Shown here: piece by piece, positions 23,501 to 31,996 of the stretch
How positions within the stretch are numbered: position 1 is the stretch's first letter
How the letters are laid out: each line of letters begins with the position of its first letter
Assembly (NCBI RefSeq): GCF_037975245.1
Contig: NC_092582.1
Coordinates: 14,196,077 to 14,260,076, forward strand
Direction: 5' to 3'
Source of the DNA: Apostichopus japonicus
Lineage: Eukaryota > Echinodermata > Holothuroidea > Aspidochirotida > Stichopodidae
Length of the DNA: 64,000 bases
Made by a program: the position numbers and the translations under genes
Notes under the pieces: generated by a model
Told to the model about the DNA's origin: nothing
Database searches by the model: none
The model's input: the letters and a program-made list of their open reading frames with translations, nothing else

Positions 23501-25764
23501 GTAACTGCCTAGCAACCTGCTACAGGTGCTATTTCATTGATCCTGCTATCTATGGCACTGTAGTTCATTGTACTTATAACAACCTAATAACATACTGCAG
23601 CAATAATGCTGAGTTAAGATTGCATAGAGAGGAGGTATGACGTTCAAATTGAATTTTGAATTTCGGAAAAATCAGATTTTAGCTGCACTTGGCATTTCCT
23701 CCTTTCCAACCGCCCCCTCCCCCGAAAACCAAAATTAAGTAGTAAACTGAACACACATGGGCCATTATTTGATAATTTAAAGAACTACTAGAAGACAGCT
23801 GGTGTGGAAAAGTTCATCTTTCATTATGTTGTCTCCTGACAATCAAGATTGGATCAGGATATGAATCCATACTCCATAGCAACTGGTTAGGTTTTGAAAT
23901 GTGTTAATGGTAATGGGTAGGCTGTCTGAAAACGCTTCTTAGTTTAATTAGTAAAAGAGCAATGTTTGTTATTGAAGACATAAAAAAAAAACAGTGAATT
24001 ATTCTTACAATAAATTGACAAATTATGAAATGAGTCTAAACTACATATCAAAATGTAGCTTTCCTTATGTATAGTAGAACAATTTTTTTTCTTCCAACAT
24101 GATTTATTTTGTGATTTATCTCTTTACATATTCAGTCCGCTGGAGGCCTGTCTGTACATGACAGTAGCAGATCTCCCAACACGCCAGATACCAACAAGGC
24201 ATATGAAGCCCTAGCAGCCGTCCAGGCTCTCCAGACCCAACTTTTGTAAGTCGTCTCTTTAACTAACCAAAGAGCTCCAAACTAACATTTCTGGCAGCTC
24301 TTTGATATTACCTTAGACTGCAAACACAACCAGTCCAGTGTCACACTGTCCATTGGCATCTTAAGTTAGTGTTTATGCCCTCCACCCCCCACCCCCTGGT
24401 CCACTGTCACATTGTCCAATGGCATGTTAAGTAAGTGCTCATGCCCTCCCTCCCTCCCCCACCCATCCCCTCTGCCATAGGTTAACGGGGCCCCAAGTGA
24501 ACACTTCCAAGGAAGATATACTAACTTTATATTTTCAGGGTGTTCTAGCACAAGGTCATTAGGAGGTGGGAATGCATATGGTACCCGAAGGTCATAATTA
24601 ATCTGGCACTGTACCAGGCGTTTTCGATGGTTTATATATAAGTCACATGTACGTCCATGAGGGTTTTAAAACAGAAATGCTACGCTATGGAATCTTTGGT
24701 AGAAGTTACTCTTTTCGTGGGTTGCTCATTAGCATAAAAGTCGATTCAATTCTAGTTGAAAAAATGCATTGTTCGATAATTGATTCTGTTGGATGTTACG
24801 TAGGGTGCTATATGTCCAAGGTATCAGTTCCAAATACAAACAGCAAAGCCTGGGCAGTTATTGATTTTTTTTCCGTCTCCATTTGTTCCTTGTAAATGAA
24901 CCCAAATTTAGCAAAAGGAGCACATCTCAAGTGTTGTAATATAGAAACATGCTACACATATCTGTAGTAAAAGTTAGATTACACCTGCAGGATTCAAATC
25001 GGTTGGCAGCTCTGGGGTTTAAGAGAGTTTTGTCCCTCGGACGTCATTTTGAACAATTGTGTTAAAAGTTGCCTGAGCAGCAAAGTTGTGTCTGTGGAAT
25101 GAAATGAATGGGTTAATGGAAGGAATGACCTGTTAGTTTTACTGTAAACATGAACTGTTGGTCACTCAGAGAGAGCCACGAAGGATCTTGGTTCGGTTAT
25201 TGGACAATTAAGACAACTCTTAAAGATTAGCCTCGATGAGGGTGTTGTTTTATGATGTATAAGAAAGAAAAGAAACTTTTACCTTCATATCTATTTATTT
25301 ATTTATTTATTTTTGGGGGTAGTTTTCATTGTTTAAATTTCAAACATATTCAACCTGGTACTCATCAAGTCTCGTTGCCTTTTCAATTCAGTACCTCGGA
25401 GGAGAGATGTCAGACTGCCGAAGAACGAGCAGCGCAACTTGAAGATGAACTCCTACAGACTCAGGAGAAACTGAGAGCCTTAGAGAGGAAGAGCGCGACT
25501 CCTACCGCAGCAACCCCACAGCCAGAGGTCGTCAAGTCCCCCGCTCCAGGAGAACCGGACAAGGACAACGTTGAGAAGGAGAAAGAGATCACCGGTGGTG
25601 TAAGCGGCACCAAATCTCCGAGCACCGGGACCAAGACACCATCGAAAGCCTCACCGACACCGCCCCAGACTCCGAAGACACAGTCACATCGTCCAGTGTC
25701 TCAGGCGTCTGGAAGATCTGGTGCTAGTTCTAGAGCTTCTAATAAATCAAAGAAAAGCAAGTGA
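31..25764 (+). CDS. AXDND1: AXDND1-like axonemal dynein light chain domain-containing protein (about 26 exons)
   Basis: The spliced product resembles vertebrate AXDND1 along its whole length. Exons (phases chain without conflict): 22/31-100, 797-999, 1649-1752, 2305-2410, 2844-2929, 3604-3660, 5260-5443, 5892-5986, 6714-6806, 7550-7616, 9030-9067, 9642-9762, 10429-10697, 11525-11584, 13420-13507, 14348-14530, 18606-18657, 19582-19798, 20364-20457, 21086-21276, 21526-21622, 22033-22206, 22693-22800, 23369-23500, 24136-24245, 25392-25764. The total is 3372 nt, i.e. 1123 aa; human AXDND1 is about 1000 aa. Telling segments are LPTSLQSEFIPEDIL, QPVSLKGAGRDISFLYDV, DKYTTNLVDDE and MHNLLELIKKEQNIYN. 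The family has an Ax_dynein_light domain and coiled coils and is linked to ciliary and sperm-tail function (known for the family, not visible here). The first exon and the acceptor of exon 2 (797 or 805) are the weakest parts; the rest is well supported by AG/GT sites and frame. Confidence 0.88.
1799..2168. mobile_element. hAT-type non-autonomous element (MITE) in AXDND1 intron 3
   Basis: The ends are inverted: CAGTGGCATAGCAAGG at the left, and the reverse complement of the right end reads CAGTGGCATAACTAGG. The 8-bp flanks are ATAGTATC and GTTGTATC (6 of 8 match), fitting an aged hAT target duplication. The 370-bp interior has no long reading frame, so mobility would need a transposase in trans. 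The superfamily is inferred from the CAG..CTG ends and the 8-bp duplication. Confidence 0.75.
3926..5201. mobile_element. Decayed DNA transposon, CAGGGCTC-type ends (about 1.3 kb)
   Basis: The left end reads CGGGGCTCAGATTTAACGG and the right end reverse-complements to CAGGGCTCATTTTTAGG. Subterminal hairpins occur at both sides: GGTCGTCC GG GACGACC at the left and GGTTGTCC TTC GGACAACC (reverse strand) at the right. TTATC flanks the element on both sides. The element fills most of AXDND1 intron 6. Reading frames inside (4887-5177) are short remnants with no recognised transposase motif. Part of the interior (about 4415-4575) is similar to about 62640-62815. Confidence 0.6.
5260..9762 (+). CDS. 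AXDND1: AXDND1 axonemal dynein light-chain-like domain exons
   Basis: Exons 5260-5443, 5892-5986, 6714-6806, 7550-7616, 9030-9067 and 9642-9762 encode the best-conserved block, about residues 209-409. Visible signatures are HELIRQTTVECSERGELLSR, then VMAQRALDRRLTEELFRFK, LAKALAESEKN and EYHELYELQRRRLESHV. This is a charged, heptad-rich, coiled-coil-like stretch typical of the Ax_dynein_light family, which in classical p28 light chains binds inner-arm dynein heavy chains. Whether AXDND1 itself binds dynein cannot be told from sequence. Every junction keeps frame (phases 2,0 / 0,2 / 2,2 / 2,0 / 0,2 / 2,0). Intron 10 carries a hAT-type element at 7963-8254. Confidence 0.9.
7963..8254. mobile_element. 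hAT-type MITE carrying the shared hairpin core
   Basis: The ends are CAGACGCGTAGCGAGG and, reverse-complemented, CAGGCTCGTAGCCAAGG. The interior contains the core shared with the elements at 12704, 42793, 46043 and 61966: a GCGCCACCATGGGTTGGC hairpin followed by CGTACAAGAAAATTTTGG. The element is closest to the copy at 61966-62241, in opposite orientation, sharing the TTGAAATTACTAGCGATATC segment. The 8-bp flanks do not match well, so it is old or the borders are slightly off. Confidence 0.7.
8687..8741 (+). repeat. Short 17-bp minisatellite (about 3 copies)
   Basis: The unit AACTTAAGTAACACAGT is repeated about three times with small changes, within AXDND1 intron 10. No further role is visible. 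Confidence 0.7.
10429..14530 (+). CDS. AXDND1: AXDND1 central exons
   Basis: Four exons (10429-10697, 11525-11584, 13420-13507, 14348-14530) encode about 200 residues with WCKLANHFTVVLSDRDTEQL, LGVEKWMEHFEG, YDDMRTWQQ and a final helix-rich segment VLNKEVEKFGGDVLL...VFNRHKP. The last motif matches the FGGEALLSG...IFNRHK region of vertebrate AXDND1 as I remember it. The 269-nt exon is GC-richer than its surroundings. The intron after 14530 is about 4 kb and contains a 163-bp tandem repeat (about 16975-17450). Confidence 0.85.
12704..13332. mobile_element. Longer hAT-type element with shared hairpin core
   Basis: The ends CAGGGACGTAGCCAG and the reverse complement of the right end CAGGAGCATAGCCAG are inverted repeats. 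Near the right side (13190-13300) lies the core common to the other copies: TTCCGGCCATCTGGGGGG and TTGTACGCTCCGCGCCAACC followed by GATGGTGGCGCT. The length is about 630 bp. Flanks do not give a clean 8-bp duplication. It lies in the AXDND1 intron just before exon 13420. Confidence 0.6.
16975..17450 (+). repeat. Tandem repeat, about 163-bp unit, three copies
   Basis: The phrase AGCAGACCAT recurs at 16979, 17144 and 17306, each followed by GGGATTTATGTGGAA and later by TTACTTCCAGAT and AAAGTTGTTTGAAGGTGAAA. Units differ by small indels. The array is intronic in AXDND1. Confidence 0.85.
18606..25764 (+). CDS. AXDND1: AXDND1 C-terminal exons with low-complexity tail
   Basis: Ten exons (18606-18657, 19582-19798, 20364-20457, 21086-21276, 21526-21622, 22033-22206, 22693-22800, 23369-23500, 24136-24245, 25392-25764) encode the C-terminal half. 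The early part is helical (NSIESWDTKLNTILNGG, DMVHWMIQVLLRLAPDP). The later part becomes Pro/Thr/Ser/Glu-rich (exons 22033-23500). The last exon has one coiled-coil segment (SEERCQTAEERAAQLEDELL) and then a Lys/Ser/Pro tail ending in SNKSKKSK, with a TGA stop at 25762-25764. The tail is probably disordered. It diverges from vertebrate homologues as I recall them, so its boundaries rest mainly on splice signals and frame. Confidence 0.82.
18958..19045. repeat. hAT-like end fragment (GGGGCGGATCCAGGATTTT)
   Basis: The phrase GGGGGCGGATCCAGGATTTT followed by GATGCGGCCCTG and C-rich sequence resembles sequence at about 9105-9165 (GGATCCAGAATTTTAATGAGG). These look like fragments of one dispersed family. 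No matching second end was found for either. Confidence 0.4.
20480..20572 (+). repeat. (TA)n microsatellite
   Basis: A long alternating TA tract with a few interruptions follows the donor of AXDND1 exon 20364-20457. It adjoins a probable element at 20571-20872. Confidence 0.9.
20571..20872. mobile_element. Possible MITE next to (TA)n
   Basis: The left end CATAGGGGCTGGGGGGCTGC faces a right end that reverse-complements to CATAGGCGTAGGAGCCC. CATAGGNG ends and a G-rich/C-rich subterminal hairpin (GGGGGGCTGCAGCCCCCC) are typical of small DNA elements in such genomes. The (TA) context prevents reading a target duplication. Confidence 0.45.
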
Positions 25765-26304
25765 TTTCATAGACAGATATTATATAACTTTACCAGAACT
25801 ATGAGAGTTTTATTAAAATTATGCAAACAAGTCAGAAGTACCTTCCTTCTTTACTACAAACATTCACAAGACGTCCATTCACAAGACATCCATCCACCAG
25901 AACGGACTTCTTCCCTCATATATATATATATCCGTCCAATTTCACCTTGACAAGATTCTCTTTCAGATTTAATTAACTACAAAATAACTTTTGTGAAAAT
26001 AACTGTAGAAATACATGATATTATAGACTATTATTATTAATCTTTTTTTTTTTTTTTTGGTCTTGTCTTATGAAATAACTTAAACGATTTTCCTATTGAT
26101 AGTGTATAATATATTTTCAGTGTTGTAAATATTTTTGTAATCAACTATTCTTCAACAAGATATTTTTTAAGAATTTGTAAGCTTGGCAATTGCCAAAGTG
26201 TCTTGAAAGATAATAATCTTCCATTTTTTGAGATAACACTACTGCACACCTTGATAGATTTAATATATTCATATATCTTTCTTTTTCTTTGTTCTATAGT
26301 TGTA

Positions 26305-26310
26305 AATAAA
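26305..26310 (+). promoter_or_regulatory. AATAAA poly(A) signal of the AXDND1-like gene
   Basis: AATAAA lies about 540 bp after the AXDND1 stop codon in an AT-rich tail, followed by T/GT-rich sequence. It is the first canonical plus-strand signal I see downstream of the stop. The 3'UTR would be about 560 nt. Confidence 0.5.
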
Positions 26311-26324
26311 AAGCTATGATTGTT

Positions 26325-28165
26325 TATGAATACATTGAGTTCAAAGGAGGAAAGAAAGTTAAGTTTGTGGAGTGAGTGTTCCATCCCCTTATGTTGTCAT
26401 TACATTCATGTTAACCTGAAAGGTCGAGTCATTCCTGTCAGAGTCACATTATGCTAAGAAATATTCTCCTCTTTTTGGGGGTTTTACATCATTTAAGGTA
26501 CAATTGACTGCATGATGTTGTGGTTTTAATATGATAAGTTGATAAGAAACTAGTTGAATGCAAAAAAAGCTGCATAAAGGGACATTGTAAGTCAAACTTT
26601 TAAAGGAAAGCGCAACTTGTGTGTAGACTGAATTTACAGCCTAAAATATGCCTTAAAATGCACAATTTTTAAGTCTAAAATCTTTTAAAACAATCTGGGC
26701 AAGGATTCCAGACCCAACTTCATGGGAGTCTGATTCAACGAATCCAAGCCCACACCACCACCTTTAAAAATCCTGGATCTGCCAAAATAGGGCATGTTGA
26801 TAAGATTTCATGCTTAGCTTATCAAACCAGGAATCATTCGCAGCAACATTTGCTCTCAGACAAATTTGTGAGCATTGTGATCAAGTGGTTAAGACAATCT
26901 AAGGTTTGCAGGGACGACTCCTTGCCAGATCATTTACCTTGTGTCCTTGGGCAAGGCACTTTATCTCCATTGCCTCTCTTCACCCAGGTTTATGAATGGG
27001 GGCATGTGGGGTAACTTGTAAATGAAGTTGCGTATGCCGTTTGTAGCTAATGGGAAGTTCCCCAGGGGACATGTAGATGTGGTGCACTGTAGTACCCCAG
27101 GGAGGAATTGTTTGAATTATGAAAACTTTGGTGTGTGGGTGTGACAACTTAGCAATGACTGAGAGCTAAATTGTAAAGTCGTGTGAGGGGGCCTTGTCCT
27201 TGAACAAGACTGTAAACCTTCAACTTTAAAATTGTATATCTAAAATGGAAAGATATTACAAGACACCAGTGAATTCTGTCAGTTGAAACAAGTGGAATTG
27301 TAAACAATATATATAGGTCCACAAAACAAAAGAAAAACAAAAGCAAGTTTCTGAATTTTCAGACATTTTTATTGTCATCACAAATGATTACTGTTGTTTT
27401 GGCTAAAAAAACAAATAACTTTTGTGACAACTAAGAGAAAAGAACTGTATAAAAGCATGAAAGTTGTGATCGGTTACATATTTAGCTATGTACAAATGCC
27501 AACTCTTCAACTTATGGAAAAATAAGTAAAAACTAAATACAATTAATTAGAGAGTTGACCTAGAAGTTAGAACATTCATAAAAGACTGTCAATTAGTACT
27601 TACACTGACAGCAAGAGTATATAACACAATGCCAGGAACTACGTCCAATAACATTTGCACTGAGACAGGTTGCATTTGTTTAAGACTTAAGTATTACTTA
27701 AATATAACTGTGTGTTACACTGAAGTATTACTGTGCTGCTGTGTTTACAATTTGACATTCTCCTACGAGACATGAAACTTTCCAAAATGAAAGCGTATGT
27801 ATTGTCGCTTTCAATTTCGCTGTTTTCACTGTCAGAAACAGTTTTGATATCTTTCAGTTTTGACTTTCAAAGCAAACAATTAAGCTTAGACTCGGGACAC
27901 TCTGAGAGTATAGATGCCAAACCTGATTTGCATATACCAATCGGGTCAGAATTTGTGTTGTTGATAATTGATACTGGACTTATTGTTAATTATCAGCTAA
28001 TTCCATATTTCAGTTGATTTTTGAGCGCCTAACTTTTAAATTCTGAAGTGAAAAGAAATAGTGCGCGATTCCAGTTCGGAAGGTTGCATAAGTTAACCAG
28101 TGTGGATCTTTGTGGGGACAAAAGACATGTTTGTTGATTTGTGGGTTTTAGTAATGAAGCAGAAC
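26325..28165. other. Intergenic stretch between convergent genes, with SINE-like sequence
   Basis: No coding exon is supported here. The segment about 26870-27140 looks like a tRNA-derived SINE: an A-box-like TGATCAAGTGGTTAAGA is followed by CCTTGGGCAAGGCACTTTAT, and it ends near GCAATGACTGAGAGCTAAATTGTAAAG. A minus-strand AATAAA at 27373-27368 could end a long PRPF38B 3'UTR, but that is only a possibility. A 94-codon frame at 27733-28017 has no recognisable features. Confidence 0.5.
26870..27140 (+). repeat. tRNA-derived SINE candidate
   Basis: The head has the A-box-like TGATCAAGTGGTTAAGACA. The body has TGTCCTTGGGCAAGGCAC and GCCTCTCTTCACCCAGG. The tail reads AGCAATGACTGAGAGCTAAA. This arrangement is seen in SINEs of marine deuterostomes (family knowledge). 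The B box is degraded and borders are approximate. Confidence 0.6.
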
Positions 28166-28167
28166 CT

Positions 28168-28425
28168 ACTGGAGTGTTAGCTCAGTGGTTAACGCCGGTG
28201 CCTTCCAATCATAAGGTCCCCGGTTCGAGTCACTCCAAGATTAATGTATGTCATCCAGTTACAGAGTTGTTGACAATTAACAATTTATAATCATGGACGT
28301 TAAATATGAATCTAAGAGACTGACTTCGGTCAACTTGCGCTTTGATAAGCCAATGAGGCTTCTTCGTGAGTTCCTGCAGGGGGATCTAAAATACATGCAT
28401 ACATACACACATACATACATACAGT
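28168..28425 (+). repeat. tRNA-derived SINE with (CATA)n tail
   Basis: The 5' part is tRNA-like: GTTAGCTCAGTGGTTAACGC serves as A box and GGTTCGAGTC as B box, with GGAGTGT/ACTCC pairing of the ends. The T-arm 3' strand and part of the acceptor are missing, so this is not a functional tRNA. A body follows (CAACTTGCGCTTTGATAAGC, GAGTTCCTGCAGGGGGATC), then a CATA repeat tail. Its 3' portion belongs to the tandem duplication described separately. Confidence 0.75.
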
Positions 28426-28857
28426 TTTTTTTTTAACCCATATTGGCAGTCGATTACCAATGTTAGTAAATCTACTGATTTCATTATATCAATCTGAGAT
28501 GTTCTTAAAAAATTATCACTGAAGTAACGTCAAATCCGGAAGTTTAAATCCGTGAGTAAATTTAATGAAAGTTTGATTCGAACCTCAACAGTCAACACCT
28601 TGATAAGCCAATGAGGCTTCTTCGTGAGTTCCTGCAGGGGGATCTAAAATACATACATACATACACACATACATACATACAGTTTTTTTTTTAACCCATA
28701 TTGGCAGTCGATTACCAATGTTAGTAAATCTACTGATTTCATTATATCTATCTGAGATGTTCTTAAAAAATTATCACCGAAGTAACGTCAAATCCGGAAG
28801 TTTAAATCCGTGAGTAATTTTAATGAAAGTTTGATTCGAACCTCAACAGTCATAACC
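28343..28857 (+). repeat. 258-bp tandem duplication including a SINE tail
   Basis: Two adjacent near-identical copies start with TGATAAGCCAATGAGGCTTC at 28343 and 28601. Each contains the SINE 3' end, the CATA tail, a T tract and about 170 bp of following sequence ending in GAACCTCAACAGTCA. Only a handful of differences are visible, so the duplication is recent. Confidence 0.9.
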
Positions 28858-28899
28858 TGGAAATATTTCACAGCAGTATTAACATGTACAAATTAAAAC

Positions 28900-31081
28900 T
28901 GCAAAATTTGGGACTTACAGGGTTTGTGGAAGTTTAAATTATCAAATACCGTGGTAAAAGTTAGCAACATTGACTCAAAAATCTGCTAATAAGAAAAATA
29001 GTAGTTAAAATGTGTCTACAGAGAAACTTGTATCATGGATGTAATATACATACTGACACAACCAGTTATTGTAGTGTATTAAAACATTGTATGCTTTACA
29101 TATTTATCACTTCAAGCAGTGAAAAGAAAATGGTAAAACTTGATTTGATAACTGGGTTTCTTTAAACCAAACCCAACACTAATATCATAATGCCTAATTT
29201 GATGTTGTGAGAGCAACTTATGTACTCATTTGAATTCAATATATTGTTAATATTTCTTTGTTTCAAATTCAGTTACTGAAGAGGGGGGAGGGGGGGCGTG
29301 GAGGAGGTACTCCTTCGCTGTAAAACCAATAACTAAGACCCTCCTTGATTTTATTTTCAGCACAGACATGTAATGTAGTGAATGTTTGATTATTTTTTAA
29401 CTCCTAAAATCATTTTAAAAAAGGCAGAAGATACAGACCAAATCTTGTTGTTTCAGAAACATTCCAAATCATCACAATTTCTGTTTTTATTTTGCAAAAA
29501 TAGTCTGATATATGGTAACTTAATCGTATACATTTTAAGTGAGCCAAATATACCAATGTAATGGCAGATTAAGTGCCACCATATCACCTTTCAAATTTGA
29601 CAACAAGTAAAATATCCAAAGGTTGAGTGAAAATAGTTTACAAGAATACATAAAAGATTGCATAACTTCAATCATGACACTAACGTAATGAGTAAGAGAG
29701 TTGTGGAGGAGCTGGAGAGGAGGGGGGTAAGCAGTAACTGCTTCAAACATAATTCCTGAACTTGCAAAAAACACAAATACACACAAATCAAGTCCTTTCG
29801 ATAATAAAATATTCCAGAAATTTACAACATAAATATGTTTTGGTCAAGACACTTCCAGATTTCTGAGAGGTAGTTAGCTGGAGATAAAATGTGACAATTT
29901 TAATATATTTAAGAATGTGCAAGACCATAAAAGCAAAACCATTGAGGGCTTATGGCGATCACCTTGTAGGCAGTTGTGATTAGCAAGTGTTATTCAGTTC
30001 TGTCACACAGATGTTACTGCCATACAGATGGTAAACTGCCACATAGATGATAACTGCCACATAGATGTAGGTGCCATACAGATGGTCACTGCCACATAGA
30101 TGATAACTGCCACACAGATGTAGCTGCCATACAAATGATGTGATGGTGCCATACAGATGTTGACTTCGATTTCATTCTACACATATGAACCAGAGTTGGG
30201 ATCTTTTAAAGTTGCACAATAATTATTGGTCGCCATAGTTGCAGGAACAATACTCAAACAAACCCCCCCCCCCCTCCACCCCCAAAAAAAACATGAAAGC
30301 AGCCTTCAGGCTGCATACAATTTAAAATAACAGCCAATTGATAAACTTATCACCAAAAAAAATAACAAAATCAATTATAATAACAAACTCTGAAAGAGAC
30401 CCTGTAATTCAAAGCTGACTATGGAGCTTGAAAAAATTGATGATTCTGTCTGCAAATCATTTTGGAATTCTTTGACTTTGTTGTATCTGGAGCCACCTCT
30501 GAGTGACCATATGTATTGTCCAGTATTGTGATGGGTGGCAAGAGAAAACCATACTATTAGCATACATAAGATCGCAAAAACAGAGAAAGACAAAAATCGA
30601 CCGTCTCGAAATATCAATCAAGATTGCATAACTTACAAACCTGTACACTCGTATCCAATCAATGCCGCATGGATTTAAGTATTCCACCTGGTAAACTTGG
30701 AAGAACCATATGAAAGAAAACAAACTCTCATATTTTACAATGAATGACTCCAAAACACAGGTTCACACATATATGGATTTTTTTTTTTTTTTTTTTTTTG
30801 AAACTGTTGAAGTGAAAAGTTGGTGAATATGCCTTAAAGCACAGTGCTTAACTTCCAATCCCTCTCAAGGAGGGCAAGTTGCACTCGGCAACTATAGTCC
30901 GTTGGCCAGACCTCCCAGCAGTAATAGCCACAATATACATACTTTTGCATGGTTAAGCCTGAGCTATACGAAGGAACGAATTCAGCATCATTTCTTTATA
31001 GCAGTATCAGCCAGTGATAAATACTGACTGCTTTTCTGAGTTTCAAACTGCCTCTCTCTAGCTCTCTCCATCTTGTTGTCG
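28900..31081. other. Gene-free region, possible PRPF38B 3' flank
   Basis: I see no exon here. Contents: an AT-rich spacer, a G-rich patch at 29280-29305, a minisatellite at 30004-30165, a C-rich run at 30265 and a T tract at 30779-30800. Because the PRPF38B stop is at 31082, part of this must be its 3'UTR, but no clearly placed minus-strand poly(A) signal decides the end. Confidence 0.5.
30004..30165 (+). repeat. Minisatellite, about 18-20-bp unit
   Basis: Units of the type ACTGCCACATAGATGATA and GCCATACAGATGGT alternate about eight times with irregular spacing. There is no coding content. Confidence 0.8.
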
Positions 31082-31996
31082 TCACCTGGAGTGAGATCTT
31101 CTTCTTCTGTCTCCTCTGTCTCTACTCCTACTTCTCCTCGTGTCCTTCTTTTGCCTCTCTTGTTCTCTACGGAGGTCCTCGGCAAAGTCTCCATCGTCTC
31201 CTCTTCCGCCTGGACTCTTTCTCTTGGCGTACTTTCTGTCCCGACTTCTGTTCAAAATGAAAAATGCCAAAAAAAAAAATGGAAAAATGTTTACAGGACC
31301 TACTTTTCACCTACCCTGCTTCAAACCAAACATCTACAAAAGGTGTTTTCTGATTAATCTCAGAAGAGAGATGGATTCGAGGAAACCCCAAAGACAACAA
31401 TGTTGTATTATTACATACAACCTCACTAATAATGCAGAAAAATCATCCTTCAGTGCAACATAACTAGTGGAGAATAGTGGAGATTAGAAATGGAAACCAA
31501 CATCTCACTTGAAATTGCTCACCTTGATCTCCTCCGTTCTCTGCTTCTCCTCCGCTCCCTCTCAGGGCTCCTTTTCCTCTTGTCCCTCGATGGACTGTGT
31601 TTCTTTTTTCTCTCTCCATCTTTATAATCCCTCTTCCCTACCGGGCTCCGGCTAATCCGCCTCTCCCGGCTCCTTGGTCTTCTGTCTTTGCTTCTACTTC
31701 TCCTCTCTTGGCCCCTGGATCCTCTGTCCCTGTCCCTCTCTCTGTCCCTCTCTCTGTCCCTGTCCTTGGCCCCCTCTCTGTCCCTGTCTCCACCCCTCTC
31801 TCTATCCTTGTCCCTCTCTCTGTCCTTGGCCCCCTCTCTGTCCCTGTCCTTGGCCCCATCTCTGTCCCTGTCTCCACCCCTCTCTCTGTCTTTGTCCCTT
31901 TCTCTATCCTTGTCCCTGCTTCTGCTGCTTCGTTCTCTGCTCCTACTGTTTTGATCTTTACTCATTTCACCGTTGTCCTCGACCGCTCTTTCAGGA
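31082..31996 (-). CDS. PRPF38B: PRPF38B RS/RD-rich tail exons
   Basis: The two last exons (31996-31523 and 31247-31082) encode a low-complexity basic/acidic tail. It starts SPERAVEDNGEMSKDQNSRS, passes through repeated (D/E)RDR..GAKDRDRE..GGDRD units, then classical RS stretches (RRSRSKDRRPRSRERR, SPSRDKRKRSPERERRRS). It ends RDRGDRRRRSHSR with TGA at 31084-31082. The RD part contains an internal tandem duplication of roughly 27 codons. RS domains in splicing factors mediate phosphorylation-dependent contacts. The codon pattern leaves the opposite strand open as well, which is a composition effect. Confidence 0.93.

Noticed and set aside
27733-28017. 94-codon plus-strand frame with hydrophobic stretch
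   Set aside because: No motif, no splice context and AT-rich composition; length is not surprising by chance.
28171-28240. Possible tRNA gene
   Set aside because: A and B boxes are present but the T-arm 3' strand is missing and a SINE body with CATA tail follows, so it is a SINE head.
30988-31194. 68-codon frame METLPRTSVENKRGK... on the minus strand
   Set aside because: It is an alternative frame of the last PRPF38B exon; the RS-rich frame chains correctly with the previous exon.
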